Assembly: GCA_964609375.1 (NCBI GenBank)
Contig: CAZSSA010000012.1
Location: 1-37,300 of the forward strand
DNA: 37,300 nucleotides
Source of the DNA: CAZDUS01 sp964609375
GTDB taxonomy: Bacteria; Verrucomicrobiota; Kiritimatiellia; CAIKKV01; CAITUY01
Direction of reading: 5' to 3'
In this document: positions 10,020 to 18,810 of the stretch, in pieces
Layout of the letters: every line of letters starts with the position of its first letter
Position numbering within the stretch: the first letter of the stretch is position 1
Notes under the pieces: model-generated
What the model was told of the DNA's origin: nothing
Databases searched by the model: none
Seen by the model: only the letters and a program-made list of their open reading frames with translations
Program-made: the position numbers and the translations under genes

Positions 10020-10223
10020 ACAAACCACCCTTGCCACATGATTTGGGAAACCGGTTACCCTTAACATTCACGCCTTGCCCCGGCGTCGATTCCCACCGTT
10101 CAACAAACGTTGCAATGTAACCCCTTCCCGTAAAACATACACGCTTTTTTGTGCGTAACCATTGCCAGCCATTTCGCCATGTGCTACCGTTACCCGCACT
10201 TAAGCAAAAATACACGAACCATC
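10020..10223. promoter_or_regulatory. Divergent intergenic region between secA and the kinase gene
   Basis: About 200 bp separate the two divergent starts and should hold both promoters. A small inverted repeat (ACGCC, 7-base loop, GGCGT) lies near 10070. An 11-base AAATACACGAA at 10208-10218, just before the kinase ATG, recurs exactly at 32689-32699. No convincing -35/-10 pair was identified by eye. Confidence 0.4.
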
Positions 10224-11396
10224 ATGACAACGAGTTTATTCAACCCTGATGCGACCAAGCGCGACTCCGGCAACCAGGCCACCGTGCTCGATACCTCATT
10301 GCCGCCCAAAACCAGCGACCCGGACCTGCAACGCCTCGTTCGCAGCTATCATGCCATCATCCGGGACCGCGCCATCCGCTACCCCATCCCCTACCACTTT
10401 GAAGGCGAACTCGGAAAGGGCCGACAGGGCATCGTCTTTCTGGCCACCCGACAGGGCGGGCGCGGATGCCTGACCCGGCACGCCGTGAAACTCCACGACC
10501 CGAGCATCTATTCCAGCGCCGAAAAATACTGGACCGATATGGGCCGGCTGGCCAGCCAGGTCTCCAAACTCCAGCCCGTCCATAGCGACAACCTCGTCAC
10601 CCGCGAAACCTACGACGAGACCAACGGCGTCGGCTTTCTCCAGATGGCGGCCATCGACGGCATTGACCTGCAATACCTCCTCAGCGGCACCCATCTGGCC
10701 ATCGCCCGCAGTCAGTCCTCAGACGAGGAATGGCAACACTTCATGACCACCCTCTTCCGCCTCGACGAGGGCCGATTCATGCTGCAGCCGGGCGTCGCTC
10801 TCTATATCCTGCGCAAAGTCCTTATCGGCCTCATCGTGCTCCATGATGCCGGCTATCTCCACGCCGATATCAAGCCCTCCAACATCATGATTGACCGGAT
10901 GGGCTCCGTAAAACTTGTGGATTTTGGACGCGCCGTGGAAATCGGAGAAAGTATCAGCATCGTGCTGGGCAGTCCGGTTTATATGTCACCGGAAACACAT
11001 CGTCTGGAAGCCGGCCTGGTCCAATCCGATTTGTTCAGCACCGGCCTTGTCGGATATGAAATGCTGCGCGGCGATTCCCTTCACGAATGCACGGACATGA
11101 GCGAGGAGCAATTGCTCAAGTACAAGACAACCCTTCTCGACCACATGGAAGAGTGCCTGCCGGATCAAATCAAGCAGAGCAAACGCCTGGTGAAGGTCTT
11201 GAAGAAATTTCTCCAGTTCGACCCCGCAAACCGTTACACCAGCGCCCGCGAAGCCGAGGAAAGTTATTATCGCCTGCGTGGTGTTTACCGGGAAATGGGA
11301 TTGAATGCCGACACCGAATATGACCGGGAACTCCAGATGTACCTCCAGAAACTATCCGCCCCGAACACCGGCCACGTCAACCCACGCCTCGCCTGA
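10224..11396 (+). CDS. Eukaryotic-type serine/threonine protein kinase, soluble
   Basis: A 390-residue protein kinase. From ATG 10224 it shows the glycine-rich loop GELGKGRQG (61-69), the ATP-anchoring lysine K89 in HAVKL, the catalytic loop HADIKPSN (213-220; D215, K217, N220), the metal-binding DFG (D234 region) and the SPE version of the APE motif (MSPE). All core catalytic residues are therefore present. The loop reads HAD rather than HRD, a non-RD feature often linked to activation without activation-loop phosphorylation. The first 55 residues are polar and threonine-rich. There is no transmembrane helix, PASTA or other sensor domain, so it is cytoplasmic. No strong Shine-Dalgarno is seen; upstream in-frame ATGs at 10149 and 10179 are less likely. 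Substrate unknown. Its last 20 bp overlap the convergent epimerase gene. Confidence 0.9.
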   Translation: MTTSLFNPDATKRDSGNQATVLDTSLPPKTSDPDLQRLVRSYHAIIRDRAIRYPIPYHFEGELGKGRQGIVFLATRQGGRGCLTRHAVKLHDPSIYSSAEKYWTDMGRLASQVSKLQPVHSDNLVTRETYDETNGVGFLQMAAIDGIDLQYLLSGTHLAIARSQSSDEEWQHFMTTLFRLDEGRFMLQPGVALYILRKVLIGLIVLHDAGYLHADIKPSNIMIDRMGSVKLVDFGRAVEIGESISIVLGSPVYMSPETHRLEAGLVQSDLFSTGLVGYEMLRGDSLHECTDMSEEQLLKYKTTLLDHMEECLPDQIKQSKRLVKVLKKFLQFDPANRYTSAREAEESYYRLRGVYREMGLNADTEYDRELQMYLQKLSAPNTGHVNPRLA

Positions 11397-12360
11397 CATC
11401 AGCCTTCATTGCCTTCCGCACTTGCTTCACGATCCACGGATAGGTCTGCGCAATCCCGTCCTTCAAGTCAAACTGCGACTTCCACCCGATCGAATATATC
11501 TTCTCGTTGCTGAAATTCCGGGACATGACTCCAACCGGCCCCGGCACCGTCCTCACCCCAACCTTCTTCTTCGCCACCGCCGCCACAACCTCCACCAGCT
11601 CCTTCACCGTGTAATACGCCGGGCAACCAATATTGACCGGCACCGTCAACTCCGAGTGCATCAACCGGTAAATCCCGTCCACCATGTCATCCACATAGGT
11701 ATACGACCTGACAGCACTTCCATCCCCCCAGATATCGATCACATCCCCGTCCTTCGCCATGGCCACCTTGCGGCAAATCGCCGCCGGCGCCTTTTCACGC
11801 CCTCCTCGCCATGTCCCCTCCGGCCCGTAGCAATTCTGAAACCGCGCAATCCGCACCGGCATCTTATGCCGCCGCCCATAGGCCAGCGCCACACGCTCGG
11901 AGTATAACTTTTCCCACCCGTATTCATTATCGGGATTCGCCGGAATCGCCGCCTCCTCCATCATCTCCGGCTCCCCCAATTTCATATCCCGGTACACACA
12001 AACCGATGAGGAATAGAAATACCGCTTCACCCCCATCGTGGCGGATGCATGCGTCATGTGCAGGTTGATCAGCACATTGTTGTGCATGATCTCCGTCTCG
12101 GCAGAATGAATAAACCCCATCCCGCCCATGTCCGCCGCCAGTTGATACACTTCATCGGCCACCCCATTGTCCAGCGTGATGGCCTTGGCACAATGCTTCG
12201 GCACCCGCAGATCCAACAGCTTGAACTCATCCGCCGCCGTCCGCGAGAATTCAGGCCGCTTGATGTCCACTCCGCGCACCCAGTACCCCTCTCGCTTCAA
12301 CCGTTTCACCAAATGACTGCCAATAAACCCGCCTGCACCACATACAACCGCTGTCTTCAT
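11377..12360 (-). CDS. GDP-mannose 3,5-epimerase-like NAD-dependent epimerase
   Basis: Extended short-chain dehydrogenase/reductase of 327 residues. The NAD fold starts with VVCGAGGFIGSHLV (5-18). Several stretches match plant GDP-D-mannose 3',5'-epimerase: LAADMGGMGF, YGPEGTWRGGREKAPAA and PGPVGV. The residues plants use are all present: SSSVCVY with C121 (plant C145), YGWEK with Y147 and K151, and K190 (plant K217). This supports conversion of GDP-D-mannose to GDP-L-galactose or GDP-L-gulose rather than a generic UDP-glucose epimerase. Shine-Dalgarno AAGGAGAAGG precedes ATG 12360. It starts 10 bp after the methyltransferase stop, so the two are probably cotranscribed. A product in surface polysaccharide is inferred. 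Bacterial members are known from Methylacidiphilum, another verrucomicrobial lineage. Confidence 0.85.
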   Translation of the reverse strand: MKTAVVCGAGGFIGSHLVKRLKREGYWVRGVDIKRPEFSRTAADEFKLLDLRVPKHCAKAITLDNGVADEVYQLAADMGGMGFIHSAETEIMHNNVLINLHMTHASATMGVKRYFYSSSVCVYRDMKLGEPEMMEEAAIPANPDNEYGWEKLYSERVALAYGRRHKMPVRIARFQNCYGPEGTWRGGREKAPAAICRKVAMAKDGDVIDIWGDGSAVRSYTYVDDMVDGIYRLMHSELTVPVNIGCPAYYTVKELVEVVAAVAKKKVGVRTVPGPVGVMSRNFSNEKIYSIGWKSQFDLKDGIAQTYPWIVKQVRKAMKADVRRGVG

Positions 12361-12370
12361 GGCCTTCTCC

Positions 12371-13654
12371 TTATTCTGATTCCTGCCTTCTGATATCTCC
12401 CTCTTGCTTTGGCTCTTCCTGCTTACAATCCCACCCTGAACCCCGAACCCTGAACCCTTCCCGCATCAACGTCTCCAACGCCTGTTCCCGAATCCCGTAA
12501 AACGCTTTGAGGGCCTCCACCTGTTGCAAAATCTTTTCACGATCCGCGGCCACATCCCGCTTCACCGCCGAAATCATCTTGTTCTTATCCGTATGCTCCA
12601 GCGAAATGAATTCAAACACCCCAACCTGATAACCGGCAGACTCCAGTAACAACGCACGCAGGCTGTCCGTCACCATCTCCGCCTCCTGCCCCAAATGGAC
12701 GCCATGCTTCAATACCGGCTGGAGCACGGCCGGCGCCGTCATCTGCGGTCTGATTTGTTGATGGCAACACGGCGCGCATAGCAGGATGGAGGCTCCTGCG
12801 CGAATACCCCGATGCATCGCCATATCGGTCGCCGTGTCACACGCATGTAAGGCAATCAGAACATCCATTTCCACCGCGGCGTAATCAGCCAAACTCCCCT
12901 GCCGAAACGTCAACCCCTCGCACTTCAACTTCTCCGCTGCTTCTTTGCAAAACGTCACCAACTCCGGTCTCAATTCCACGCCCGTGACCTGCGCCTCAAT
13001 GCCCCGCATCGATCTCAGATAATCATGGATGGCGAACGTCAGATAACCCTTCCCCGCGCCGAAATCCACGACATGAATCGCCTTGCGCTCCGCCAATTCC
13101 GACGCGGCAAAAACATGCTCAAACACTTCCAGGAACCGGTTGATCTGTTTCCACTTGTGCGACATCGACGGCAGCACGGCATGACGCGAATCCGTAATCC
13201 CCAGCGCTTGCAGAAATGGCCGCCTGGGATCAAGACGCCGGTGCTTCTGGCGATCATGCTCGACTGACACCGGATCCCGCTGAACCGCCTTGGCTCGCGA
13301 CAATCTCGCCATCCCCTGCCGGTCAATCTTCAGGTGCATCTCCTCCGATGCCGTAAACAAATGGGCCGTCTTGAATGATTGACCAAGAATCCCCCGGACC
13401 GTTACAACCCCTGTCTCCACCGGAAGGTTTTTCGTGATGTCTTTCGTCTGGTAATGATAAAGACAACTCAGTTGCTTTTTCTTCCTGATCACCACGGGCC
13501 GGACGATCAGCTTGATCAATCCCGCCTCGGGCCCCTGATAGGACCCCAGAACCAGTTTTGCAAACGACTCCTGTTCCAGACTGTCCCGGAACTCATCGAG
13601 TAATTTCCCTGTGTCATCTTTCCCTGTCACACCCATTGTCTTTTCCGTGGTCAT
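12371..13654 (-). CDS. Class I SAM-dependent methyltransferase (Methyltransf_32-like)
   Basis: A 427-residue protein with a Rossmann methyltransferase core. SAM-binding motif I is VVDFGAGKGYLTF (195-207, D197), motif II is TGVELRPEL, and the conserved LHACDTATD (269-277) and CAPCCHQQ (293-300) are typical of the Methyltransf_32 group, which includes GSTCD- and METTL25-like proteins. About 180 residues precede the core and lack a recognised domain. Substrate unknown; an RNA target is plausible from relatives but not shown here. The last ~28 residues after MREGF are encoded by the period-7 repeats at 12376-12410 and 12432-12459 and are low-complexity (RVRGSGWD, QEEPKQEG), so the native C-terminus was probably extended. 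It is followed by the epimerase after 10 bp. Alternative start ATG 13636. Confidence 0.8.
   Translation of the reverse strand: MTTEKTMGVTGKDDTGKLLDEFRDSLEQESFAKLVLGSYQGPEAGLIKLIVRPVVIRKKKQLSCLYHYQTKDITKNLPVETGVVTVRGILGQSFKTAHLFTASEEMHLKIDRQGMARLSRAKAVQRDPVSVEHDRQKHRRLDPRRPFLQALGITDSRHAVLPSMSHKWKQINRFLEVFEHVFAASELAERKAIHVVDFGAGKGYLTFAIHDYLRSMRGIEAQVTGVELRPELVTFCKEAAEKLKCEGLTFRQGSLADYAAVEMDVLIALHACDTATDMAMHRGIRAGASILLCAPCCHQQIRPQMTAPAVLQPVLKHGVHLGQEAEMVTDSLRALLLESAGYQVGVFEFISLEHTDKNKMISAVKRDVAADREKILQQVEALKAFYGIREQALETLMREGFRVRGSGWDCKQEEPKQEGDIRRQESE
12376..12459. repeat. Period-7 imperfect tandem repeat, two blocks
   Basis: Block 1 (12376-12410) reads in heptads as CTGATTC, CTGCCTT, CTGATAT, CTCCCTC, TTGCTTT. 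Block 2 (12432-12459) reads CACCCTG, AACCCCG, AACCCTG, AACCCTT. Units share a CTG or CCTG core. Both blocks are inside the 3' end of the methyltransferase reading frame. Confidence 0.75.
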
Positions 13655-13795
13655 AGGCTCTTTCCGCGGGAAACGTGCCGCCGCGCCTCACGTTATAGCA
13701 GAAACCCAACACCCCAACACAGCAAACTCTCAATCCTTCACTAAGCCTCACTTCCCTATTGCCCCTGAGCGCCACCCAAAGTATCTTGGCGCCTT

Positions 13796-14551
13796 ATGAA
13801 GGACATCTTAGCGAAGACGTTGATTATCATCCCCGCCTACAACGAGGAGGAATCCCTGCCCGCACTTCTGGCGGAAATCCGGGCCGCCGCCCCAACCGCC
13901 GATATCGCCGTCATTAACGACTGCTCCCGCGACCACACCGCCGCCGTTGCCCGTCAAGCTGGCGTCGCCGTGCTGGACCTTCCCTGCAATCTCGGCGTGG
14001 GCGGCGCCGTTCAGGCCGGCTTCCGCTATGCCTTCTCCTGTGGCTACCAATACGTCCTGCGCTTCGACGGCGATGGCCAGCACCCCCCCTCGGAAATCCC
14101 CAAACTGGTCAACGCCATGCAGGAAGGGAACTATGACCTGATCATCGGCTCCCGCTTCATCGACGAAAACAGCAGTTCCTACACCAGCACCGCCTGGCGC
14201 AGCACAGGAATCCGGGGACTGGCCTTCATCCTCTCACTGATCTGCCGTGCCCGCGTCACCGATCCCACCTCCGGTTTCCAACTGCTGAACCGCCCGCTCG
14301 TCTATTGCTTCGCGGACGCCTACCCCGTCGATTATCCGGAACCCGAATCGCTGGCCTTGTTACGACGGCAGGGATACACCTTCAAGGAAGTCGCCTGTTG
14401 CTTCCGCCCTCGGCAGGGTGGCAAATCATCCATCCGCTCCTGGGGCGCCATCTATTATATGCTGAAAGTCGGTCTGGCGCTTCTGGTCGATCGTGCCCGC
14501 ACCGTCGATCCGCACCTCGCCCGCCACAACGCCATCAAGGAGGCTGTATGA
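13796..14551 (+). CDS. Family 2 glycosyltransferase, polyprenyl-phosphate-sugar synthase-like
   Basis: A 251-residue GT-A fold transferase resembling dolichyl/undecaprenyl-phosphate mannose synthases. The N-terminus has IIIPAYNEEESL (10-21), the metal-binding DGD lies at 91-93 in RFDGDGQHP, and the acceptor region contains DPTSGFQL and RQGGKSSI. There are no clear C-terminal membrane helices, so it probably acts at the cytoplasmic face, loading a nucleotide-sugar onto a polyprenyl phosphate. Its stop overlaps the DUF2304 start (ATGA) and that gene is followed closely by a GT39-like protein. This arrangement suggests a lipid-linked sugar made inside, moved across and used outside. Sugar and acceptor are not determinable from sequence. 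The start ATG 13796 has only a weak Shine-Dalgarno. Confidence 0.88.
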   Translation: MKDILAKTLIIIPAYNEEESLPALLAEIRAAAPTADIAVINDCSRDHTAAVARQAGVAVLDLPCNLGVGGAVQAGFRYAFSCGYQYVLRFDGDGQHPPSEIPKLVNAMQEGNYDLIIGSRFIDENSSSYTSTAWRSTGIRGLAFILSLICRARVTDPTSGFQLLNRPLVYCFADAYPVDYPEPESLALLRRQGYTFKEVACCFRPRQGGKSSIRSWGAIYYMLKVGLALLVDRARTVDPHLARHNAIKEAV

Positions 14552-15072
14552 CCCTTTCCACCCTGCTCCCCGGCATCATCAGCGTTGGGGCCATCGGACT
14601 CGGTACCGGCATGTTGATCCGCAAACGCTCTCGCTGGTTCCTCGGCCTCGCCTGGATCGCCGTGGGAGTCGCCTTGGCGTTATCCGTCGTCAACCCCTCC
14701 CTCTTTCGAGGAAACTCCCAGGCGTCCCTCACGCTGCGCATGCGCATCGTGATGGGCTCGCTTAGCTTTATCGTCCTCATGATTACCCTGGAAGCCGTTC
14801 GCCGGTTTGCCATGGAGGTGCGTTACGCCCTGCTCTGGGTCTTCACCGGACTCATCCTGGTGGTCTTTGCCGTCCATCCCGATGCCGTCGGCTGGTTGGC
14901 CAAAACAACAGGTATGACCTATATCAGCGCCATTACCGTCGTGGTTTTCGCCTTTCTCCTGCTCGTGGCCTTCCACTTCTCCATCGCCCTGTCCGGTCTG
15001 CGCGAGAATCAAAAACGCCTAAGCCAGAAAATGGCCGAACTGCAATTACGCCTCGAAAAACTGGAAAAATAG
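14548..15072 (+). CDS. DUF2304 family small membrane protein
   Basis: A 174-residue protein starting at ATG 14548, with a strong AAGGAGG 5 bases before and a 4-bp ATGA overlap with the GT2 stop. It has an N-terminal helix (LLPGIISVGAIGLGTGMLI), a second hydrophobic stretch (WFLGLAWIAVGVALAL), two or three further helices, and ends in a short charged coiled coil (ENQKRLSQKMAELQLRLEKLEK region). DUF2304 proteins are regularly found next to dolichyl-phosphate-mannose-synthase-like GT2s and may serve as a membrane partner or participate in translocating the lipid-linked sugar; that role is inferred from context. A longer upstream start at 14305 would run through the GT2 gene and is rejected. Confidence 0.8.
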   Translation: MTLSTLLPGIISVGAIGLGTGMLIRKRSRWFLGLAWIAVGVALALSVVNPSLFRGNSQASLTLRMRIVMGSLSFIVLMITLEAVRRFAMEVRYALLWVFTGLILVVFAVHPDAVGWLAKTTGMTYISAITVVVFAFLLLVAFHFSIALSGLRENQKRLSQKMAELQLRLEKLEK

Positions 15073-15082
15073 GAGATCACGC

Positions 15083-17740
15083 GTGGTTCCAATAGCGGGT
15101 TTTCTCTTGTGGACACTGGCCATCCTTGCCCTCATCCGAATCATCTCCCTCCACATTCGCAACCCCGCAGCCAAACCAGTCCACATCGCCAGCTGGTCAC
15201 TCCTGCTGCTCCTGGCCGCCCTGCTCCTCCTGCGCCCCCACGAGGATATCTTCGGCGGCGAAGACCCCGGCGCCTATCTCAATGCCGCCGCCTCCTTCGC
15301 CCGGCTCGGAACACTTTTCCACACCGACCCCCTCCTTGCCCAGGTCCCCCCCTCGGAACGATCTGATTTCTTTTATGGTCATTCGGGCTTCGCCAGCACC
15401 AAAGACGCCTGTCTCTGGATTCATGACCGCTCAAAAGCCATCATCGGACCCTGGTTCCAGCCCGCCTACTCAGTCATGCTGAGCACCCCGGCACAACTGA
15501 CTCCGCGCGCCGCCCTCTATGGGGCCCCCATCCTCGGACTCATGACCGCCCTCATCCTCGCCTGCCTCGCCGCCCGGCTGATTTCTCGCCCCTGGGCCGC
15601 CCCACTCACCTTTCTCCTCTATTGCCTCAGCCCGGTCGTCATCTGGAACGCCCGCGCCCCGCGCGCGGAAATGGGCGCCACTTTCTTTTTCTTTGCCGGC
15701 TGGGCACTGCTCCTCTCCATCTGGGAAAACCGCAGGGATCGCGTATCCCTTAACCTCTGCCTCGCGCTCCTCTGTCTCGCCGTCGCCCCCCTCTTCCACA
15801 TCACCGCCTGGTACGGTGTCATCGCCACCTTCGCCATCCTGCTCACAATCGCCCTGCAGGGACGCCGCGACTTCCTGCTCGTCATCCCCGTCGCACTGCT
15901 CGCCGTCACTTCCCTGATCCTCCAGTCCTTCACCATCACCGACTGCTACACCCTCAAGCCCCACTTCGAAGCACTCCTATCCCGCCTCTGGATCGTGGGG
16001 CCCCTCGTTCTGATCGCCTCCGCCATCTGCGTCTGGCGGTCATTCCGAGCCCACTCCAACCCCATCCCCTCCCCCCTCCGCTGGCCCGCACTGATCTTCG
16101 CCTTCGGCATCCCCCTCCTCATCCTGGCTGTCGCCATGCTTCGCAACGATCTCGGCCGCATCCCTTTTCTCCCCGCCGGTGCCACCCGCTATTTCATTCT
16201 CACCGACATTCAAGGACTCATCCGCCTCTATTCTCTCCCCGCCACCCTCGCCGCGCTCACCGGCTGGATCCTGCTGGCCCTGCCCCGGACCGCCACCCCC
16301 GGTGCCTTCCCGCGCTGGGTCTTTCTCGCCGCCATGACTCCCGGCATCCTCATGACCGGCTGGATGGATAACTACATGATGGAAACCCGCCGCCTGATGA
16401 TCGTTCCCGCCCCCATCATGAGCCTCTGCCTCGCCGCCCTCATCTGCCTCGCTGCTTCCGCCGCTCACCGCCTCCGCTGGAAATTCGCCACACCCCTCCT
16501 CGCCACCCTGCTTACCCTGGCCATCCTCGGTTCCATGATGGCTCACAAGGCCATCCTCTACCGCACCACGGAATACCGCGGACTCCACCGATTCCTGAAA
16601 CCGTTCGCCAACGAGATCCGGCATAACAACGGCATACTTCTCGCCGAGTACTCCCGCGTGGCCGCCCCCTTCGAACACTTCTTCGGCATCCCCCTCCTCG
16701 CACTGGATAGCGACCGACGTAACGATTACCGCCGCGCGGAAAAGTCCTGGCTCAACATCATCCTCAATTCCCCGAATCATCCCGCCTACTTCCTCTCCCC
16801 CTACGCCAACCCCGTCAGTGCCTTCTTCGACTTCACCCCCGTCATGGAAAAACAATACTCCGGCAAAAAACTTTCGGGATCCAAACGTGCCATCCCCTCC
16901 TCCTCACGCCAGTACAGCCTCACGCTGCACCTCTTCCGGATCACACCCAAAAGCACGCTCCCCCCTCCGGCCTCGTTCACACGCACCTTCGATGGCGGCA
17001 ACATGGGCCTCTCCCGCTTCGCCAACCTCCTTGTCAAACCAATGGCCATTAACGGCTATCCCGTCCCGCAAACCAACGACCTCGCCTTGACCATCCCTCC
17101 TCTCCCTTCCGCCCCCTCCCTCTTCCTCTTTGCCTATGTCACCCCTCCCTCCACCCCCTCCCTAACCCTTCGCCTCCCCCCCTCCACCCACGCCTCTCTT
17201 TCCTGGTTTCCGTTAACCGACGGCTGGTGGGTCGCTGAAACCCCAATCCCGGCGGAGACAACAACCCTCCTGCTTCGCTCGGAATCCGGAAACGCTTTTC
17301 TGGCCACTATCCTTGCACGGCAAGGAGACAGCACCGTTCCCCTCGCTCTCTCCGCCGCCACTCCCCCCGTTACTCAGGTGCTCCCACCCGGCAACGCCCG
17401 ATGGGCGCGGGATCACGCCACAGTACTGACCCCTGTTCCCGCAGGAACAACCTCCACCGCCTATTGTCTCGTAACGTTAAACCCCAACCAGCCGGCCGCT
17501 TCCTGCATCATGGAATCCATCAGTGGAGATAATAATCCGGCCGGGCGACGTGAACAGGAACTCATGTTGACCCCGGGTGAATGGACGTGGCGTGTCATTC
17601 CGGTTAGTGGCGGATCAAACCATCTGGCACGGATTTCGTTTCATGCCGGCACACCATGGAATCCGAATCGGCGGGGATTCCCAAGAGACCTGGCCGTCCA
17701 AGTCGGCGCCATCGTTTCCCGCCCGGCTTCAATTCCCTGA
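15083..17740 (+). CDS. GT39-like polytopic membrane glycosyltransferase
   Basis: An 885-residue membrane protein beginning at GTG 15083 with GGAG eight bases before, 10 bp after DUF2304. About a dozen hydrophobic segments fill residues 1-500. After the first helices comes FGGEDPGAYLNAAASFARLG (58-77), which places an acidic pair (E60, D61) in the first extracytoplasmic loop as in PMT/ArnT-type GT-C enzymes that use lipid-phosphate sugars. The C-terminal third (about 520-885) is soluble, proline-rich and beta-strand-like, presumably periplasmic. With the GT2 and DUF2304 neighbours, it most likely transfers a sugar from a polyprenyl-phosphate donor to an envelope acceptor. Acceptor unknown. Codon use is very C-rich, notably near 17090-17200. 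It ends 14 bp from the convergent porin stop. Confidence 0.8.
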   Translation: MVPIAGFLLWTLAILALIRIISLHIRNPAAKPVHIASWSLLLLLAALLLLRPHEDIFGGEDPGAYLNAAASFARLGTLFHTDPLLAQVPPSERSDFFYGHSGFASTKDACLWIHDRSKAIIGPWFQPAYSVMLSTPAQLTPRAALYGAPILGLMTALILACLAARLISRPWAAPLTFLLYCLSPVVIWNARAPRAEMGATFFFFAGWALLLSIWENRRDRVSLNLCLALLCLAVAPLFHITAWYGVIATFAILLTIALQGRRDFLLVIPVALLAVTSLILQSFTITDCYTLKPHFEALLSRLWIVGPLVLIASAICVWRSFRAHSNPIPSPLRWPALIFAFGIPLLILAVAMLRNDLGRIPFLPAGATRYFILTDIQGLIRLYSLPATLAALTGWILLALPRTATPGAFPRWVFLAAMTPGILMTGWMDNYMMETRRLMIVPAPIMSLCLAALICLAASAAHRLRWKFATPLLATLLTLAILGSMMAHKAILYRTTEYRGLHRFLKPFANEIRHNNGILLAEYSRVAAPFEHFFGIPLLALDSDRRNDYRRAEKSWLNIILNSPNHPAYFLSPYANPVSAFFDFTPVMEKQYSGKKLSGSKRAIPSSSRQYSLTLHLFRITPKSTLPPPASFTRTFDGGNMGLSRFANLLVKPMAINGYPVPQTNDLALTIPPLPSAPSLFLFAYVTPPSTPSLTLRLPPSTHASLSWFPLTDGWWVAETPIPAETTTLLLRSESGNAFLATILARQGDSTVPLALSAATPPVTQVLPPGNARWARDHATVLTPVPAGTTSTAYCLVTLNPNQPAASCIMESISGDNNPAGRREQELMLTPGEWTWRVIPVSGGSNHLARISFHAGTPWNPNRRGFPRDLAVQVGAIVSRPASIP

Positions 17741-17754
17741 ATGCCAATTTTGCC

Positions 17755-18810
17755 TTACAGCAAAAATTGAATGCCGAGAAGGTATTGATCAGGGTTGTCA
17801 CCCCAGCGGTATTCAACGCCGCAGCGGACATTCTGCTTCTTGATGAAATAATTGAGACCCACCGTGGTGTCCTGCTTTGAATCACCCTTGTCAGGATTCT
17901 GATCGGAGATTTTCCCCGTCATCTGGATCTGGTCACGACGCAGACCCGCTTCAACAAAAGCCGTATCGCCTTTGAACGTCGCATTGTCCCAATTATACCA
18001 GGCGCCGTTCACCGTGGCGGCCAAGGTCCCCATCATCCAGCCAGACTGGAAATCCACCACATAGGCATCATTATCGGTGATCACATTCGGCGTTCCATTC
18101 GTTGAAATCACACGGGTGGCTTCGTCCTGATGATCAGCACCCACGCCAACCGTCAGGTAGGGCTTATCGGATAGACGCTCCTGGGTGAAAAACCATCCTG
18201 TTTCAACGTCCCCAATGACGTTGAAAGCCAAATGCCCCGTAAACCGAAGCGGCGCTTCAGGATTCTTGGTGCTGGCCGTATCATCATAACCGTCAAAAAT
18301 ACCGGCGCGGTAGGCAAACTTCTTGCCAATGTTTCCATGTAGTTCTGCGCCATAATCACGCCAGACAAAGGTATTCACCATTTTGATGACTTCACTATTG
18401 TAGTCAAGCCCCAGCAAACTGGCGGCTGAGGATTTTGTCTCAAACGAGAAAGGCAACAGGATGAGGCCCACTTCCACCCACTGGTCTTCCATAAGGCGCA
18501 GATCCACAAAAGCGTCTTGAATATCGGTGCTGACCCCCGTCGTGCCGTTCTTCCCGGCATTATCATTATCGGTTTCGGCAAAGAACTTCACGCCATCCAT
18601 CACTTGGCCGGAAAGAATCAGCCGCGCCCGGCGCAGATAAATATCCTCCTTGTCAATGGCATCTTCCGTATAAGACGCGTGAACCTGCCCTAAAAAACCA
18701 ACCTGCAGGTAAGAGTCTTCAGAAATTTCCAGCTTGGGACCCGCGTAAACAAAACAAGAACTGCAGGCAAGGATAACAGCAGACAGCGTTCGGGCGAATG
18801 ACAACTTCAT
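17755..18810 (-). CDS. Outer-membrane porin, phosphate-selective porin O/P-like
   Basis: A 351-residue secreted beta-barrel. From ATG 18810 (Shine-Dalgarno AAGGA) it has a signal peptide: basic MKLSFARTLS, hydrophobic core, cleavage after FVYA. The mature protein begins with a strand containing YLQVGFLGQVHASY, followed by DIYLRRARLILSG and VEVGLILLPFSFE, which fit the Porin_O_P family (OprP/OprO-like). It shows alternating polar and apolar strands throughout and ends with the hydrophobic QYLLGIQFLL, although the last residue is leucine rather than the usual phenylalanine. The substrate is not given by the fold. It is divergent from the DUF485-symporter-sensor unit across 227 bp, so an outer-membrane uptake step for the same solute is a reasonable inference. 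Confidence 0.85.
   Translation of the reverse strand: MKLSFARTLSAVILACSSCFVYAGPKLEISEDSYLQVGFLGQVHASYTEDAIDKEDIYLRRARLILSGQVMDGVKFFAETDNDNAGKNGTTGVSTDIQDAFVDLRLMEDQWVEVGLILLPFSFETKSSAASLLGLDYNSEVIKMVNTFVWRDYGAELHGNIGKKFAYRAGIFDGYDDTASTKNPEAPLRFTGHLAFNVIGDVETGWFFTQERLSDKPYLTVGVGADHQDEATRVISTNGTPNVITDNDAYVVDFQSGWMMGTLAATVNGAWYNWDNATFKGDTAFVEAGLRRDQIQMTGKISDQNPDKGDSKQDTTVGLNYFIKKQNVRCGVEYRWGDNPDQYLLGIQFLL

Noticed and set aside
12432..12459. CRISPR-like or telomere-like repeat
   Set aside because: Units are seven bases, imperfect, and lack spacers; no cas genes are present.
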